This document shows positions 1-8,193 of a stretch of DNA of 64,000 nucleotides, piece after piece; position 1 is the stretch's first letter; the number at the start of each line of letters is the position of its first letter. The position numbers and the translations under genes were made by a program. The notes under the pieces were generated by a model that ran no database searches, was not told the origin of the DNA, and saw only the letters and a program-made list of their open reading frames with translations. This DNA comes from CALJFL01 sp036961205 (GTDB lineage: Bacteria; Pseudomonadota; Gammaproteobacteria; Pseudomonadales; Halieaceae). The stretch is from positions 372,001-436,000 of the forward strand of contig JBALVI010000002.1 of assembly GCA_036961205.1 (NCBI GenBank), given 5' to 3'.

Positions 1-390
1 GCGAAAACGCAGCGTGACTTTGGCCTTATCGCCGTTTTCAAGGAAACGTGTCAGGTTGCGTAGTTTTACCTGATAGTCTCCATCCTCCGTCCCTGGACGA
101 AACTTCATTTCTTTAACTTGCGTTCGCTTCTGCTTTTTACGCTGAGCAGATTTTTGCTTCTTGGCTTCGAACACATGCTTGCCGTAATCCATAATCTTAC
201 AGACTACGGGGTCAGAATCCGCTATTTGTACCAAGTCCATACTTGCAGCTTCTGCTGCAGCAATGGCTTCACTCAGGGGGACAACTCCCACCTGCTCGCC
301 TTCGGCGCCAACCAAGCGGACTGGATCCGCCGTAATTTGTTCGTTAGTTACTGCCTTTTTACTGCCACCTTTGCCACTGTCTTTCTTAAT
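1..390 (-). CDS. infC: Translation initiation factor IF-3 (partial, 3' end outside window)
   Basis: The first 130 codons of IF-3, which binds the 30S subunit, prevents premature 50S joining and checks start-codon pairing. The N-terminal domain (motif TNEQITADPVRLVG near residue 14) and the lysine-rich linker (KKQKSAQRKKQKR) are visible. The C-terminal domain starts at KEMKFRP and is cut by the window edge. The start is ATT at 390-388, the rare start codon that gives infC its autoregulation in enterobacteria; no ATG exists at the N-terminus in this frame. It overlaps the thrS stop by one base, and the ribosome site GGAG lies inside the last thrS codons, so the two genes are translationally linked as in the standard thrS-infC-rpmI-rplT operon. 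Confidence 0.95.
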   Translation of the reverse strand, partial: MKKDSGKGGSKKAVTNEQITADPVRLVGAEGEQVGVVPLSEAIAAAEAASMDLVQIADSDPVVCKIMDYGKHVFEAKKQKSAQRKKQKRTQVKEMKFRPGTEDGDYQVKLRNLTRFLENGDKAKVTLRFR

Positions 391-2317
391 GCTGTTTCTC
401 CAATGCAATACGACCGCGTCGCGCTACGTCTTCGGTGAGGAGTTGGCTAAATGCCTCGAGATCCATTGATCCCAGGTCCTCACCACGACGGGCACGCACG
501 GCCAAAGTCTGTGATTCTACTTCTTTATCCCCTACCACTAAAAGGTACGGAACCTTCTGAATCGTGTGCTCGCGGATTTTAAAGCCGATTTTTTCATTTC
601 TCAAGTCCGAAATGACCCTAAAACCCTTGTTTCTTAAGCAATCTTCCACATTTTTCGCATATTCGGACTGTTTATCGGTGATATTGAGCACAACGGCCTG
701 CTGAGGGGCCAACCAGGTGGGAAAAACCCCCTCGTAATGTTCGATCAAAATACCGATAAAACGCTCAAAAGAACCCAGTATGGCCCGGTGCAACATTACC
801 GGCACTTGGCGGGTACCGTCTTCGGCCACATATTGGGCATCCAACCGCCCGGGCATAGAGAAATCGACCTGAATAGTGCCCAATTGCCACACTCGGCCAA
901 TACAATCCTTGAGAGAAAATTCAATTTTCGGCCCATAGAATGCGCCTTCGCCAGGAAGCTCTTCCCAAGGCAAGTTCTGTGCGTCTAGCGCATCTGCCAG
1001 GGCTTTCTCGGCCCGATCCCAATCGGCGTCCGATCCGACACGTTGCTCAGGCCGAGTGGACAGGCGGTAAATCACGTCGCTAAAACCAAAATCGGCGTAC
1101 ACGTCGTGCAAAAAGTCGATAAACGTGGAGACTTCCGGCTGAATTTGCGCCTCGGTGCAGAATATATGGGCATCATCCTGAACAAAGCCCCGTACCCGCA
1201 TGATGCCGTGCAGGGAACCGGAAGGCTCATTGCGGTGGCAGCTGCCGAATTCTGCCAACTTCAAAGGCAGATCGCGATAGGATTTAAGCCCCTGATTGAA
1301 CACCTGCACATGGCAGGGGCAGTTCATCGGCTTTACCGCGAACTCGCGTTCGTCCGTTTTCAGCATGAACATGTTGTCGCCAAATTTATCGGCGTGGCCT
1401 GACTTCTCCCACAACGACATATCGACCAATTGAGGAGTTTTGATTTCCTCGTAGCCCTGATTGAACTGAGCCCGTCGCATGTACTGCTCTATGGTTTGGT
1501 AGATAGTCCAACCGGCCGGGTGCCAAAACACCATGCCTGGGGCTTCTTCCTGAGTGTGGAACAAGTCCAGCTTCTTACCAATTTTACGGTGATCGCGTTT
1601 TTCGGCTTCCTCGATACGGTTCAGGTATTGCTTGAGTTGTTTCTTTGTGGCCCAGGCAGTGCCGTAAATACGCTGTAACATTTTGTTGTTGGAATCGCCA
1701 CGCCAGTAGGCGCCCGCGACTTTGGTCAGCTTGAAGGCTTTCAGCTTTCCAGTGCTGGGCACGTGGGGGCCTCGGCACAGATCCATCCAGGCGCCCTGCC
1801 GGTAAATCGAAATCTCCTCGTCTTCCGGCAATTCCTCGATAATTTGTACTTTGTAGCGTTCTCCCATATTGCGGAAGATTTCTATCGCCTTTTCGCGGCT
1901 GGCGACAATACGCTCTATGGGCAAGTCATCGGCAACAATCTCTTCCATCCGCTTTTCGATCTTTTCCAGATCCTCCGGGGTGAAGTTGTTACCGGTGGCG
2001 AAGTCGTAAAAGAAGCCATCTTCAATAACCGGACCGATCGTGACCTGCACTCCGGGAAAGAGTTGCTGAGTGGCCATTGCCATCAGGTGGGCAGTGGAGT
2101 GGCGAATTACTTCCAGACCCGCGTCGTCCCGCTCGGTAATTATGGCAAGCGCTGCATCGGCTTCCATCATGTAGGACGTATCAACTTCACGGCCGTCTAC
2201 AACGCCGGCAAGAGCAGCTTTGGCCAGACCGGGGCCAATATCTGCGGCCACATCGTGAACCGAAACAGGGTTATCAAACGAACGAATACTGCCGTCAGGC
2301 AGGGTAATAGCAGGCAT
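386..2317 (-). CDS. thrS: Threonyl-tRNA synthetase
   Basis: Charges tRNA-Thr with threonine in the cytoplasm. At 643 residues it matches the E. coli enzyme (642). The domains are in order: N-terminal TGS (about 1-62), the editing/SAD domain with HSTAHLMAMA near residue 73, the class II catalytic core (MNCPCHVQVF with a zinc-type Cys, then RVRGFVQDDAHIF and the motif 3 region PVMLHRAILGSFER), and the anticodon-binding domain from about 535. The ATG at 2317 is preceded by AAAGGAAAG. It is the first gene of an operon with infC. The 195 bp upstream contain no recognisable T-box or clear terminator, although threonyl-tRNA synthetase often autoregulates through its leader in this group. Confidence 0.97.
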   Translation of the reverse strand: MPAITLPDGSIRSFDNPVSVHDVAADIGPGLAKAALAGVVDGREVDTSYMMEADAALAIITERDDAGLEVIRHSTAHLMAMATQQLFPGVQVTIGPVIEDGFFYDFATGNNFTPEDLEKIEKRMEEIVADDLPIERIVASREKAIEIFRNMGERYKVQIIEELPEDEEISIYRQGAWMDLCRGPHVPSTGKLKAFKLTKVAGAYWRGDSNNKMLQRIYGTAWATKKQLKQYLNRIEEAEKRDHRKIGKKLDLFHTQEEAPGMVFWHPAGWTIYQTIEQYMRRAQFNQGYEEIKTPQLVDMSLWEKSGHADKFGDNMFMLKTDEREFAVKPMNCPCHVQVFNQGLKSYRDLPLKLAEFGSCHRNEPSGSLHGIMRVRGFVQDDAHIFCTEAQIQPEVSTFIDFLHDVYADFGFSDVIYRLSTRPEQRVGSDADWDRAEKALADALDAQNLPWEELPGEGAFYGPKIEFSLKDCIGRVWQLGTIQVDFSMPGRLDAQYVAEDGTRQVPVMLHRAILGSFERFIGILIEHYEGVFPTWLAPQQAVVLNITDKQSEYAKNVEDCLRNKGFRVISDLRNEKIGFKIREHTIQKVPYLLVVGDKEVESQTLAVRARRGEDLGSMDLEAFSQLLTEDVARRGRIALEKQH

Positions 2318-2512
2318 GAGCTTTCCTTTAATCAGTGGTGACCCCTACCAAGGGCCACGTGGTTTAGAGCAAGCTGTTCAGAACAGAGCTGTGTAAAAAC
2401 CTTCCTCAAGTAATTCCCGCAGGAGCCTATACAGGTGGCACATCCGCGAGGGAGGCAATACTGCCCTAAAAAATGAGTGAATTAAAGGGCTTACGGTACT
2501 TTCACCGGTCTT

Positions 2513-4009
2513 TTACATCTGCCCCTCAATAGGCAGAAGACCGAAGAACCAGGACTCAGCCCGCATGAAAAACGAGGCCGGTGGGGCTTCGTGCACGTCG
2601 CCCTCAGAGCCCATCCATACAATTTCCCCTTCCTCGCCGAGCTTCACCTGCCAGGCATTCTGCGGCAGCAGATCTACCGCGAAAAGCTCTCGTACGTGGG
2701 CGTTGAGTCCCGGGCTCTCAACCAGCGCACCGATTTCGGTATTGAGTCGCAGTGACCGCGGATCCAGGTTGGAGGAACCCACCATCAGGCAGCAATCATC
2801 AAACAACGCTATCTTGGCATGCAGACCAAGGATACTGTCATCCTCTACCGCCTCGAACACATAAAGCGCCCGGTCGCTGGCGTCAGCGCGCAACTCATAA
2901 AGTTCAGCACCCGCCCGCAACAAGGCCGGACGGTGCCGGGCGTAAGAGGCGTGGGCGGTAACATGGTTGTTGGAACCCAGGGAGTTAGTCAGCACCCGCA
3001 CCTTGACACCGCGGGCAGTCGCCCGTTCGATGGCGGCCGTCAATGCCTCTGTAGGAATAAAATAGGCCGAGACAAGCAGCAGGTCGGTCTCGGTGGCGTC
3101 AATACGCTGAATATAGGCTTGTGCCAGCTGTACCGGAAAATCAACCTCCGGGCTTCGATCTGGCGGGGTGTCCACGATAAGTTGTACGGTGCCTTTATAG
3201 CCCGAGCTGAACAGGACTCGCCACTGATCTATGGTTGCCGGGTCGGGATGTTTAAATACGGCGCCCCCCCCTGCCAGCCAGTTCTGCAGCGCTTGCGGGG
3301 ATAATTCCTCGCTGGCTTCGACCAGGTGCTCGATGGGAATCGTCCATGGATCGTTCCAGTAAAGGTCGAAGACGCTGGCTAAACGGCTGACAAAAGGGCC
3401 CTGCAGAATGACCTCAAGATCACGGAAATTTTGCGCTGCCCGGTAGCCGTAGTATTCGTCAGCCTGGTTACGACCACCAACAATAGCCACCCGGCCGTCG
3501 ATCACCAGTAACTTGTTGTGCATGCGGTGATTGATGCGGGAAAAGTCCCCCAGGTTCTCCAGCTGTCGCAGAGTATTACTGCCGGCACGGTTGGCCACGG
3601 GGTTGTAGATCCGATAGGCAATCATCGGGTGCTCAGACAAGCGGCGCAGCGCAGGGTCAGCATGGGCCAGGAAACTGTCATCGAGAATAACCCGAACCTT
3701 GACGCCACGATCGGCCGCTGCCAGCGTTTCCTTGACCAGGGCCAGCCCCGCCGCGTCTGTCTCCCAGATAAAGGTCTGCAGATCGATACTTCGAGTGGCG
3801 GCTTGCAGGGCGCGTAGGCGCCAGTCCAGAGCCGTCTGCCCGTTATTCAACGGTACGAAAAGGTCAACGCCGGTCAGCGTATCCAGGGCTGGCCACGCGG
3901 CCAAAGGTGCCGGTGAAAGCGCATTTTCCTGCGCCCGGTCCCGCTCGGGTTCCACTGTGGCGCAGGCGCCCAGCAGCAATAGTAACGCCACACCAAAAGC
4001 TCGAATCAT
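2513..4009 (-). CDS. Phospholipase D-family lipoprotein, ClsC/YmdC-like
   Basis: A 498-residue protein of the phospholipase D superfamily. The N-terminus carries a lipoprotein signal with lipobox LLGAC (Cys16). Two complete HKD motifs are present: H164-K166-D171 (HNKLLVID followed by GGRN) and H397-K399-D404 (HAKIALFD followed by GSSNLDPRS). The spacing and the NTEIG segment match the bacterial cardiolipin synthase/ClsC-like subgroup, which transfers phosphatidyl groups or cleaves phosphodiesters at the membrane. The start ATG has GGGAAAG upstream. It is on the same strand as the sortase operon, 92 bp downstream of its last gene, so cotranscription is possible but not shown. Family is certain; the exact substrate is not. 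Confidence 0.88.
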   Translation of the reverse strand: MIRAFGVALLLLLGACATVEPERDRAQENALSPAPLAAWPALDTLTGVDLFVPLNNGQTALDWRLRALQAATRSIDLQTFIWETDAAGLALVKETLAAADRGVKVRVILDDSFLAHADPALRRLSEHPMIAYRIYNPVANRAGSNTLRQLENLGDFSRINHRMHNKLLVIDGRVAIVGGRNQADEYYGYRAAQNFRDLEVILQGPFVSRLASVFDLYWNDPWTIPIEHLVEASEELSPQALQNWLAGGGAVFKHPDPATIDQWRVLFSSGYKGTVQLIVDTPPDRSPEVDFPVQLAQAYIQRIDATETDLLLVSAYFIPTEALTAAIERATARGVKVRVLTNSLGSNNHVTAHASYARHRPALLRAGAELYELRADASDRALYVFEAVEDDSILGLHAKIALFDDCCLMVGSSNLDPRSLRLNTEIGALVESPGLNAHVRELFAVDLLPQNAWQVKLGEEGEIVWMGSEGDVHEAPPASFFMRAESWFFGLLPIEGQM

Positions 4010-4101
4010 ACTCTTTCCCGCCGCCTCACCTGACTAAACACCTCCGAGTATAGCCGCGTCGAAGCAACGTCACTACCAGCAGGAGACGCACAGCCTTGAG
4101 C

Positions 4102-4518
4102 TCAGCTAATGAGACTAGCCAAGGGCCTGGTGCCACTCGGTATGGAGTAACTCTCATTGTTCAGAAATGCCGAGACCGGCTTCACCTCGCCTACCAGGTG
4201 ACGATTAACCTCTTGCAGTTCATTGATCGGCAAGCGGTACTCCAGATGGTCTTCATAGGCCACCGTTTCCAGCTGGTAATGGCCTAACACCGCAGCAGGC
4301 AGGACCAGCCGCACCACGTAGCCAGCCCCGTGCAGAGGCACTTCAGACTGACGCGCTATCATCTCCGCGTAACGCTGGCAAAGCTTCAGGTAGGTGAAGT
4401 GTTCACCTGCCCAGCCTGGCTCAATACGCCGCCAATCGGCGCGAATCAGCGCAGCGAGCTGCTTAGGACTCAGGGCCTGATATAAAGCGATAGTTTCGCG
4501 GTGCTGTAGAGGTTTCAT
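4102..4518 (-). CDS. Uncharacterised small protein at the end of the sortase operon
   Basis: A 138-residue protein that I do not recognise. It is soluble-looking, with no signal peptide or membrane segment, rich in Leu/Arg/Glu, with a helical N-terminal half (LSPKQLAALIRADW, then YLKLCQRYAEMIARQ) and a more beta-like C-terminal half. Its ATG overlaps the sortase stop by four bases (ATGA), so it is almost certainly translated together with the sortase. The context makes it a candidate accessory of the dedicated sortase system, possibly cytoplasmic, but nothing in its sequence indicates an enzymatic function. Confidence 0.8.
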   Translation of the reverse strand: MKPLQHRETIALYQALSPKQLAALIRADWRRIEPGWAGEHFTYLKLCQRYAEMIARQSEVPLHGAGYVVRLVLPAAVLGHYQLETVAYEDHLEYRLPINELQEVNRHLVGEVKPVSAFLNNESYSIPSGTRPLASLIS

Positions 4519-5144
4519 AAAGCGTACTCCTGAGAATAAGATGGGGAACCGGGCGTAATATTGATCAATTGCGGCAATCGCTGAGCACTCACGACATAAC
4601 GCAGTGGGCCGCCAGCGTAGAGCGCGTCGAAGGGATAACAGGTAACCAGAAGCAATCCGCTATCGACGCTATTCTGTGCCAACGCCTGACGGCTGGCGTC
4701 GACGACAGCGGCGTCATCAACAATATAAGTTCGCGTTGCTCCGCTGGCGTCCTGAAGTCTTATTTCGGAGCCCGTATCCAGGTCCTGTAAAAAGGCGAAG
4801 TGAGTGTCCCGGTGACCACCGATCACCACCAGGCCATCCGTACCCGGTAGAGCTGAGGCCGAGGCATGGCCAGGACCAAAAGCCAAGGTATTGCCTGAAT
4901 CTCCGGCAAGGACCATCAAATCCACATTTTGATTGGGGGCCTGCAAACGGGCCACCGGCCAGGTATCTGCCCAGGGCCACGGTTTCACCGCTGTGCTAGC
5001 GCCAAGTAATGTCTTCTCCCATGCCTGCGCGACAAGAACAGGCGCCAGCCACGCTTTGGCTTTTATTACTGCCGCACTGGCCAGCTGATGAGATCCGGCC
5101 AGGGCCGCACACAGAGCCAGCACACTCAAAACGGTTTTAGGCAC
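4515..5144 (-). CDS. Class GN-type (marine proteobacterial) sortase
   Basis: A 209-residue cysteine transpeptidase expected to cleave a C-terminal sorting signal of its partner and relink it to an unknown acceptor at the cell envelope. An N-terminal signal anchor (about 1-25) precedes the sortase fold. Candidate catalytic residues are His111 (IGGHRDTHF), Cys169 (LLVTCYPF) and Arg182 (GPLRYVV), in the order and spacing of sortases. It overlaps the upstream target gene by 8 bp and the downstream small gene by 4 bp. Sortases are rare in Gram-negative bacteria. This one belongs to the type found with a single dedicated substrate and a dedicated two-component system, both present here. Confidence 0.93.
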   Translation of the reverse strand: MPKTVLSVLALCAALAGSHQLASAAVIKAKAWLAPVLVAQAWEKTLLGASTAVKPWPWADTWPVARLQAPNQNVDLMVLAGDSGNTLAFGPGHASASALPGTDGLVVIGGHRDTHFAFLQDLDTGSEIRLQDASGATRTYIVDDAAVVDASRQALAQNSVDSGLLLVTCYPFDALYAGGPLRYVVSAQRLPQLINITPGSPSYSQEYAL

Positions 5145-7326
5145 TGAGCTCGTCCTCCTCAGCTCTGCGCATTACGTAAAACATCATGGCCAGAAACAGC
5201 AGGAATGCGCCGAGATAGATCTGCGCCGGTCCACTGGTTGCGGTGCCTGGATAAGCATAACTCTGCGGGCTTTGACCCAGCGGGCGCGAATTGGCTACGG
5301 CCTTTTTGCCAAGCAGTTCAGTCGCGGGCCGTGAAATCACCTCTTCGACCGCGACAAAGCTGGTGTAGGGGCTCATCAACTGGTGCTTAAGTGCTACCGG
5401 TAACACATCGGCGCGAACCGCTTTCTCGTCGCGGCCCAGTACTTTCTGATCCAATAGCCCGGTAATTTTTTGGCGGGCCCAGAGGCTCGCGATTCCGGGG
5501 TGCTGGTTAAACTGGGTATTGGCATCCGGGGCTACCAGCTTGAGCTTTTTTCGCCACTGTTGGTCACTGAGCCTACCGCTGATCTCAACTTCTCCGGCCG
5601 GTTGTTCCTCACCGAAATTGACGGCCACCATTACCGGTTCGCCACTGTACAGATCGGGCACACGCTCCGGCCAGGCTTCCACCGATACCGGCCAAGCAAT
5701 GGTTATATCCAGGGCGGCAGGTACCGCGAGCTGCTCAAATAGTAGGCTCATCTTGTCCCCAACCTCGTTCAGGTCGCCAATATGCGTATGGGTTCCCCGG
5801 CCAAAATCTGCCGCCTTGCGCATGAACCAACTGTTAGGCGCGGAACCAATACCCACGGTGAACAAACGGGTGTCGCCAAGGCGACTGGCGATTTCCTCGA
5901 ACAGGGCCAGCTCATTGCCCACGGCCCCGTCGGTGATGAACACGACCTGACGCAGACCAGCTTGCTCACGATACAAGTCGGGATCGCCCTGTGGAGACAG
6001 GGCGCGACGCAGTGCCGGCAGCATTTCTGTGCCGCCTGAGGCGTGCAGTTGTCGGACAAACTCCTGGGCCCTTTGCACATGGTGCCGGCTGGCTGAAACC
6101 GGTTGCTGGTACAACGCGCGGTGAATGGAGTTGAACTCAATGATATTAAAACGATCATGGGAGCTCAGTCGTTGCAGGGCCAGGGAAAGGCTTTCTCTGG
6201 CCTGGGCAATGGATACGCCACCCATGGAGCCCGAGGTATCCACCACGAAGATAACCTCTCTAGGCACGGGCGCTGCCGCTTTGGTCAAGGTGGGCGGCAC
6301 CACAAGCATCAAACCGAAATACTCGTCGCCCACTTGTTCGGTAAACAATGCCGCTGTTGGTGAAGAGCCAGTGACCGGTTGCCAACTCAGCACAAAGTCT
6401 CTATCCATTTCCGAGACTCCACCCACCAACTCAATGTGATAGCGCCCCTTATCCCGCGCGAGGCTCAGTTCGTGATAAGAGGATTCGACTTTCGCCAGCG
6501 GCATTCCCATATCCAATTGCGCGGTAATTTCAATCGGGTTGAGCGGTGATTGATGGGACCCGGGCCGCGCGTGCTGGACCGGAGAAATGGTATCTGCATC
6601 CGGCACCTGGTCGGTGGCCATCGCCCAACCCACGTAGGGATTTACCTCGACACTTTCGACGTCTTCGGGATCACGATCTGCTGTTATCGGTGAGCCCGGC
6701 ATGTAACGGGGCGTTATGGTCATGGGGAAACGCAGCGAGAACTCACCCGCCATATACTCCACCAGCTGCACGTATTCCAGGCGCACAGTGACCTCCTCGC
6801 CAGGCCCTATATTGGCAACCCGGTTGGTGAACATATTGGGGCGCTGCTGCTCTACCAGACTGGCCTTTTTACCGGCTTTCTTCGCGGCCTGGTAAATTGC
6901 TTTGGCCTGCGCTTTCTCCCGCACCTTGCCGACAATCTTGCGATCACCAATCACCAGCTCCAAATAGCGTACGGCGGCCGTTTCCGGCAGTGGGAAACCG
7001 TAGACACCCTCTACCCATTGATCGCTGGGATTGCTGAAGGTTTGCTCAAGACTTACCACCGCCACCATGCCACTAATATCGAAGTGAACCTTACTGGCCT
7101 GCACAACCGCCGGACTGGAGACACCTTCAGCAGACTCCAAGAGCATATGACCGCCCTCCACCTCGCCCTGCTCTTCGGTCGCGCGCACCAGGCCACTACC
7201 CAGTAAAAGCGCCACCAAAGTGACGGCAATCAGTCGTGGCAGACAGTGAAAACAGACCCACAGGGCCGAATTCAGATTTGCAGTCCCAGCAACCCCATGA
7301 CACTCCTCAACCGTTGTTAAATGCAC
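5137..7326 (-). CDS. Marine proteobacterial sortase target protein (VIT + vWA domains)
   Basis: A 729-residue secreted adhesin-like protein, the likely sole substrate of the adjacent sortase. It has an N-terminal hydrophobic signal (about 31-49), a VIT domain (about 65-200), a von Willebrand A domain from about 357 with an intact MIDAS motif D363-S365-S367 (VVDTSGSMGG), and a C-terminal sorting region: YPGTAT (692-697), a membrane span (about 702-718) and MRR before an acidic end. Family members normally carry an LPxTG-like motif; here the leading Leu is Tyr. The chosen start is GTG at 7326, which has GGGGAG upstream. A stronger GAGGAG with an ATG in another frame lies just inside (7298), so the N-terminus is uncertain. 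It is the first gene of the minus-strand operon. Confidence 0.92.
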   Translation of the reverse strand: MHLTTVEECHGVAGTANLNSALWVCFHCLPRLIAVTLVALLLGSGLVRATEEQGEVEGGHMLLESAEGVSSPAVVQASKVHFDISGMVAVVSLEQTFSNPSDQWVEGVYGFPLPETAAVRYLELVIGDRKIVGKVREKAQAKAIYQAAKKAGKKASLVEQQRPNMFTNRVANIGPGEEVTVRLEYVQLVEYMAGEFSLRFPMTITPRYMPGSPITADRDPEDVESVEVNPYVGWAMATDQVPDADTISPVQHARPGSHQSPLNPIEITAQLDMGMPLAKVESSYHELSLARDKGRYHIELVGGVSEMDRDFVLSWQPVTGSSPTAALFTEQVGDEYFGLMLVVPPTLTKAAAPVPREVIFVVDTSGSMGGVSIAQARESLSLALQRLSSHDRFNIIEFNSIHRALYQQPVSASRHHVQRAQEFVRQLHASGGTEMLPALRRALSPQGDPDLYREQAGLRQVVFITDGAVGNELALFEEIASRLGDTRLFTVGIGSAPNSWFMRKAADFGRGTHTHIGDLNEVGDKMSLLFEQLAVPAALDITIAWPVSVEAWPERVPDLYSGEPVMVAVNFGEEQPAGEVEISGRLSDQQWRKKLKLVAPDANTQFNQHPGIASLWARQKITGLLDQKVLGRDEKAVRADVLPVALKHQLMSPYTSFVAVEEVISRPATELLGKKAVANSRPLGQSPQSYAYPGTATSGPAQIYLGAFLLFLAMMFYVMRRAEEDELSA

Positions 7327-7497
7327 TATCTATCTCCCCTTCAATGTCGATGGGAGACATTACACCCGCAATTTGTGGCATTCAGGCGCAACAATAGTGG
7401 CTAAGCGCGGACAAATTGTGGTGAATTATGGCAAGGACTTGAGCAAACCTCTGGAATTTGGAACTATGGGTACCCCAAGGTCAGGCTCAACAACGTA
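7327..7497. promoter_or_regulatory. Divergent control region of the sortase system with phased GTGG repeats
   Basis: This 171-bp gap separates the divergently transcribed target-sortase operon and regulator-kinase operon. It holds three similar boxes: CAATTTGTGG (7369-7378), CAATAGTGG (7392-7400) and CAAATTGTGG (7412-7421), followed by GAATTATGG (7423-7431). Their GG ends are 22, 21 and 10 bp apart, i.e. on one face of the helix, as expected for OmpR/PhoB-type regulators binding direct repeats. The assignment to the neighbouring response regulator is inference. Confidence 0.5.
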
Positions 7498-8190
7498 ATG
7501 CCCCATCACATTGCCATTGTGGAAGATGAATCCACCATCGCAGCAAACTACCGGGACGCCTTACAGCGTCGCGGTTTTCGCGTAAGCGTGTACCGCGACC
7601 GCAGCAGTGCAAGTTTGGCCTTTGACCGCGGCATGCCTGATCTCGCTATCATCGACGTAGGCCTGGGCGATGAGGTTGAGGGCGGCTTTGAGCTGTGCCG
7701 CGAGCTGCGCAGCCGCTGCCCTGAATTGCCTATCGTGTTTCTGACAGCGCGTGATACCGAACTCGACATCATCAGCGGGTTAAGGCTGGGCGCAGACGAT
7801 TATCTGACCAAGGACATCAGTCAGGCCCATATGCTCGCTCGCATAGTTGCGCTGTTTCGCCGGGTGCAGGCGATGAAGTCGCCGGTAGACAAGGAAGACG
7901 TGATTGAGCAGGGTAAACTGGCGGTCAACCTTCAGCGCATGACGGTGACCTGGCAGGCGGAAACGGTCGAACTAACGGTCACTGAATTCTGGATGGTCCA
8001 CGCGCTGGTGGCTCACCCCGGGCATGTCAAAAATCGCCAACAACTCATGGACGCAGCCAACGTGGTTCTTGATGACAACACAATCACCTCGCACATCAAA
8101 CGAATTCGACGAAAGTTTCACGCCCTTGATCCGCAGTTTAACGCTATCGAGACCGCCTACGGTTTAGGCTATCGCTGGTTGGCGAGCTGA
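7498..8190 (+). CDS. Dedicated sortase system response regulator (OmpR type)
   Basis: A 230-residue response regulator. The receiver domain (1-115) has the acidic pocket E9-D10, phospho-acceptor D53 (AIIDVGLG), T83 and K105 (YLTKD). The C-terminal winged-helix DNA-binding domain (about 130-228) has the OmpR-type ending YGLGYRWL. It lies divergent from the sortase target gene and 3 bp upstream of a histidine kinase, so the pair is cotranscribed. Known family context: this regulator subtype occurs only beside proteobacterial dedicated sortases and presumably controls their expression. A plausible binding site is the set of phased repeats at 7369-7431. Confidence 0.93.
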   Translation: MPHHIAIVEDESTIAANYRDALQRRGFRVSVYRDRSSASLAFDRGMPDLAIIDVGLGDEVEGGFELCRELRSRCPELPIVFLTARDTELDIISGLRLGADDYLTKDISQAHMLARIVALFRRVQAMKSPVDKEDVIEQGKLAVNLQRMTVTWQAETVELTVTEFWMVHALVAHPGHVKNRQQLMDAANVVLDDNTITSHIKRIRRKFHALDPQFNAIETAYGLGYRWLAS

Positions 8191-8193
8191 CGG

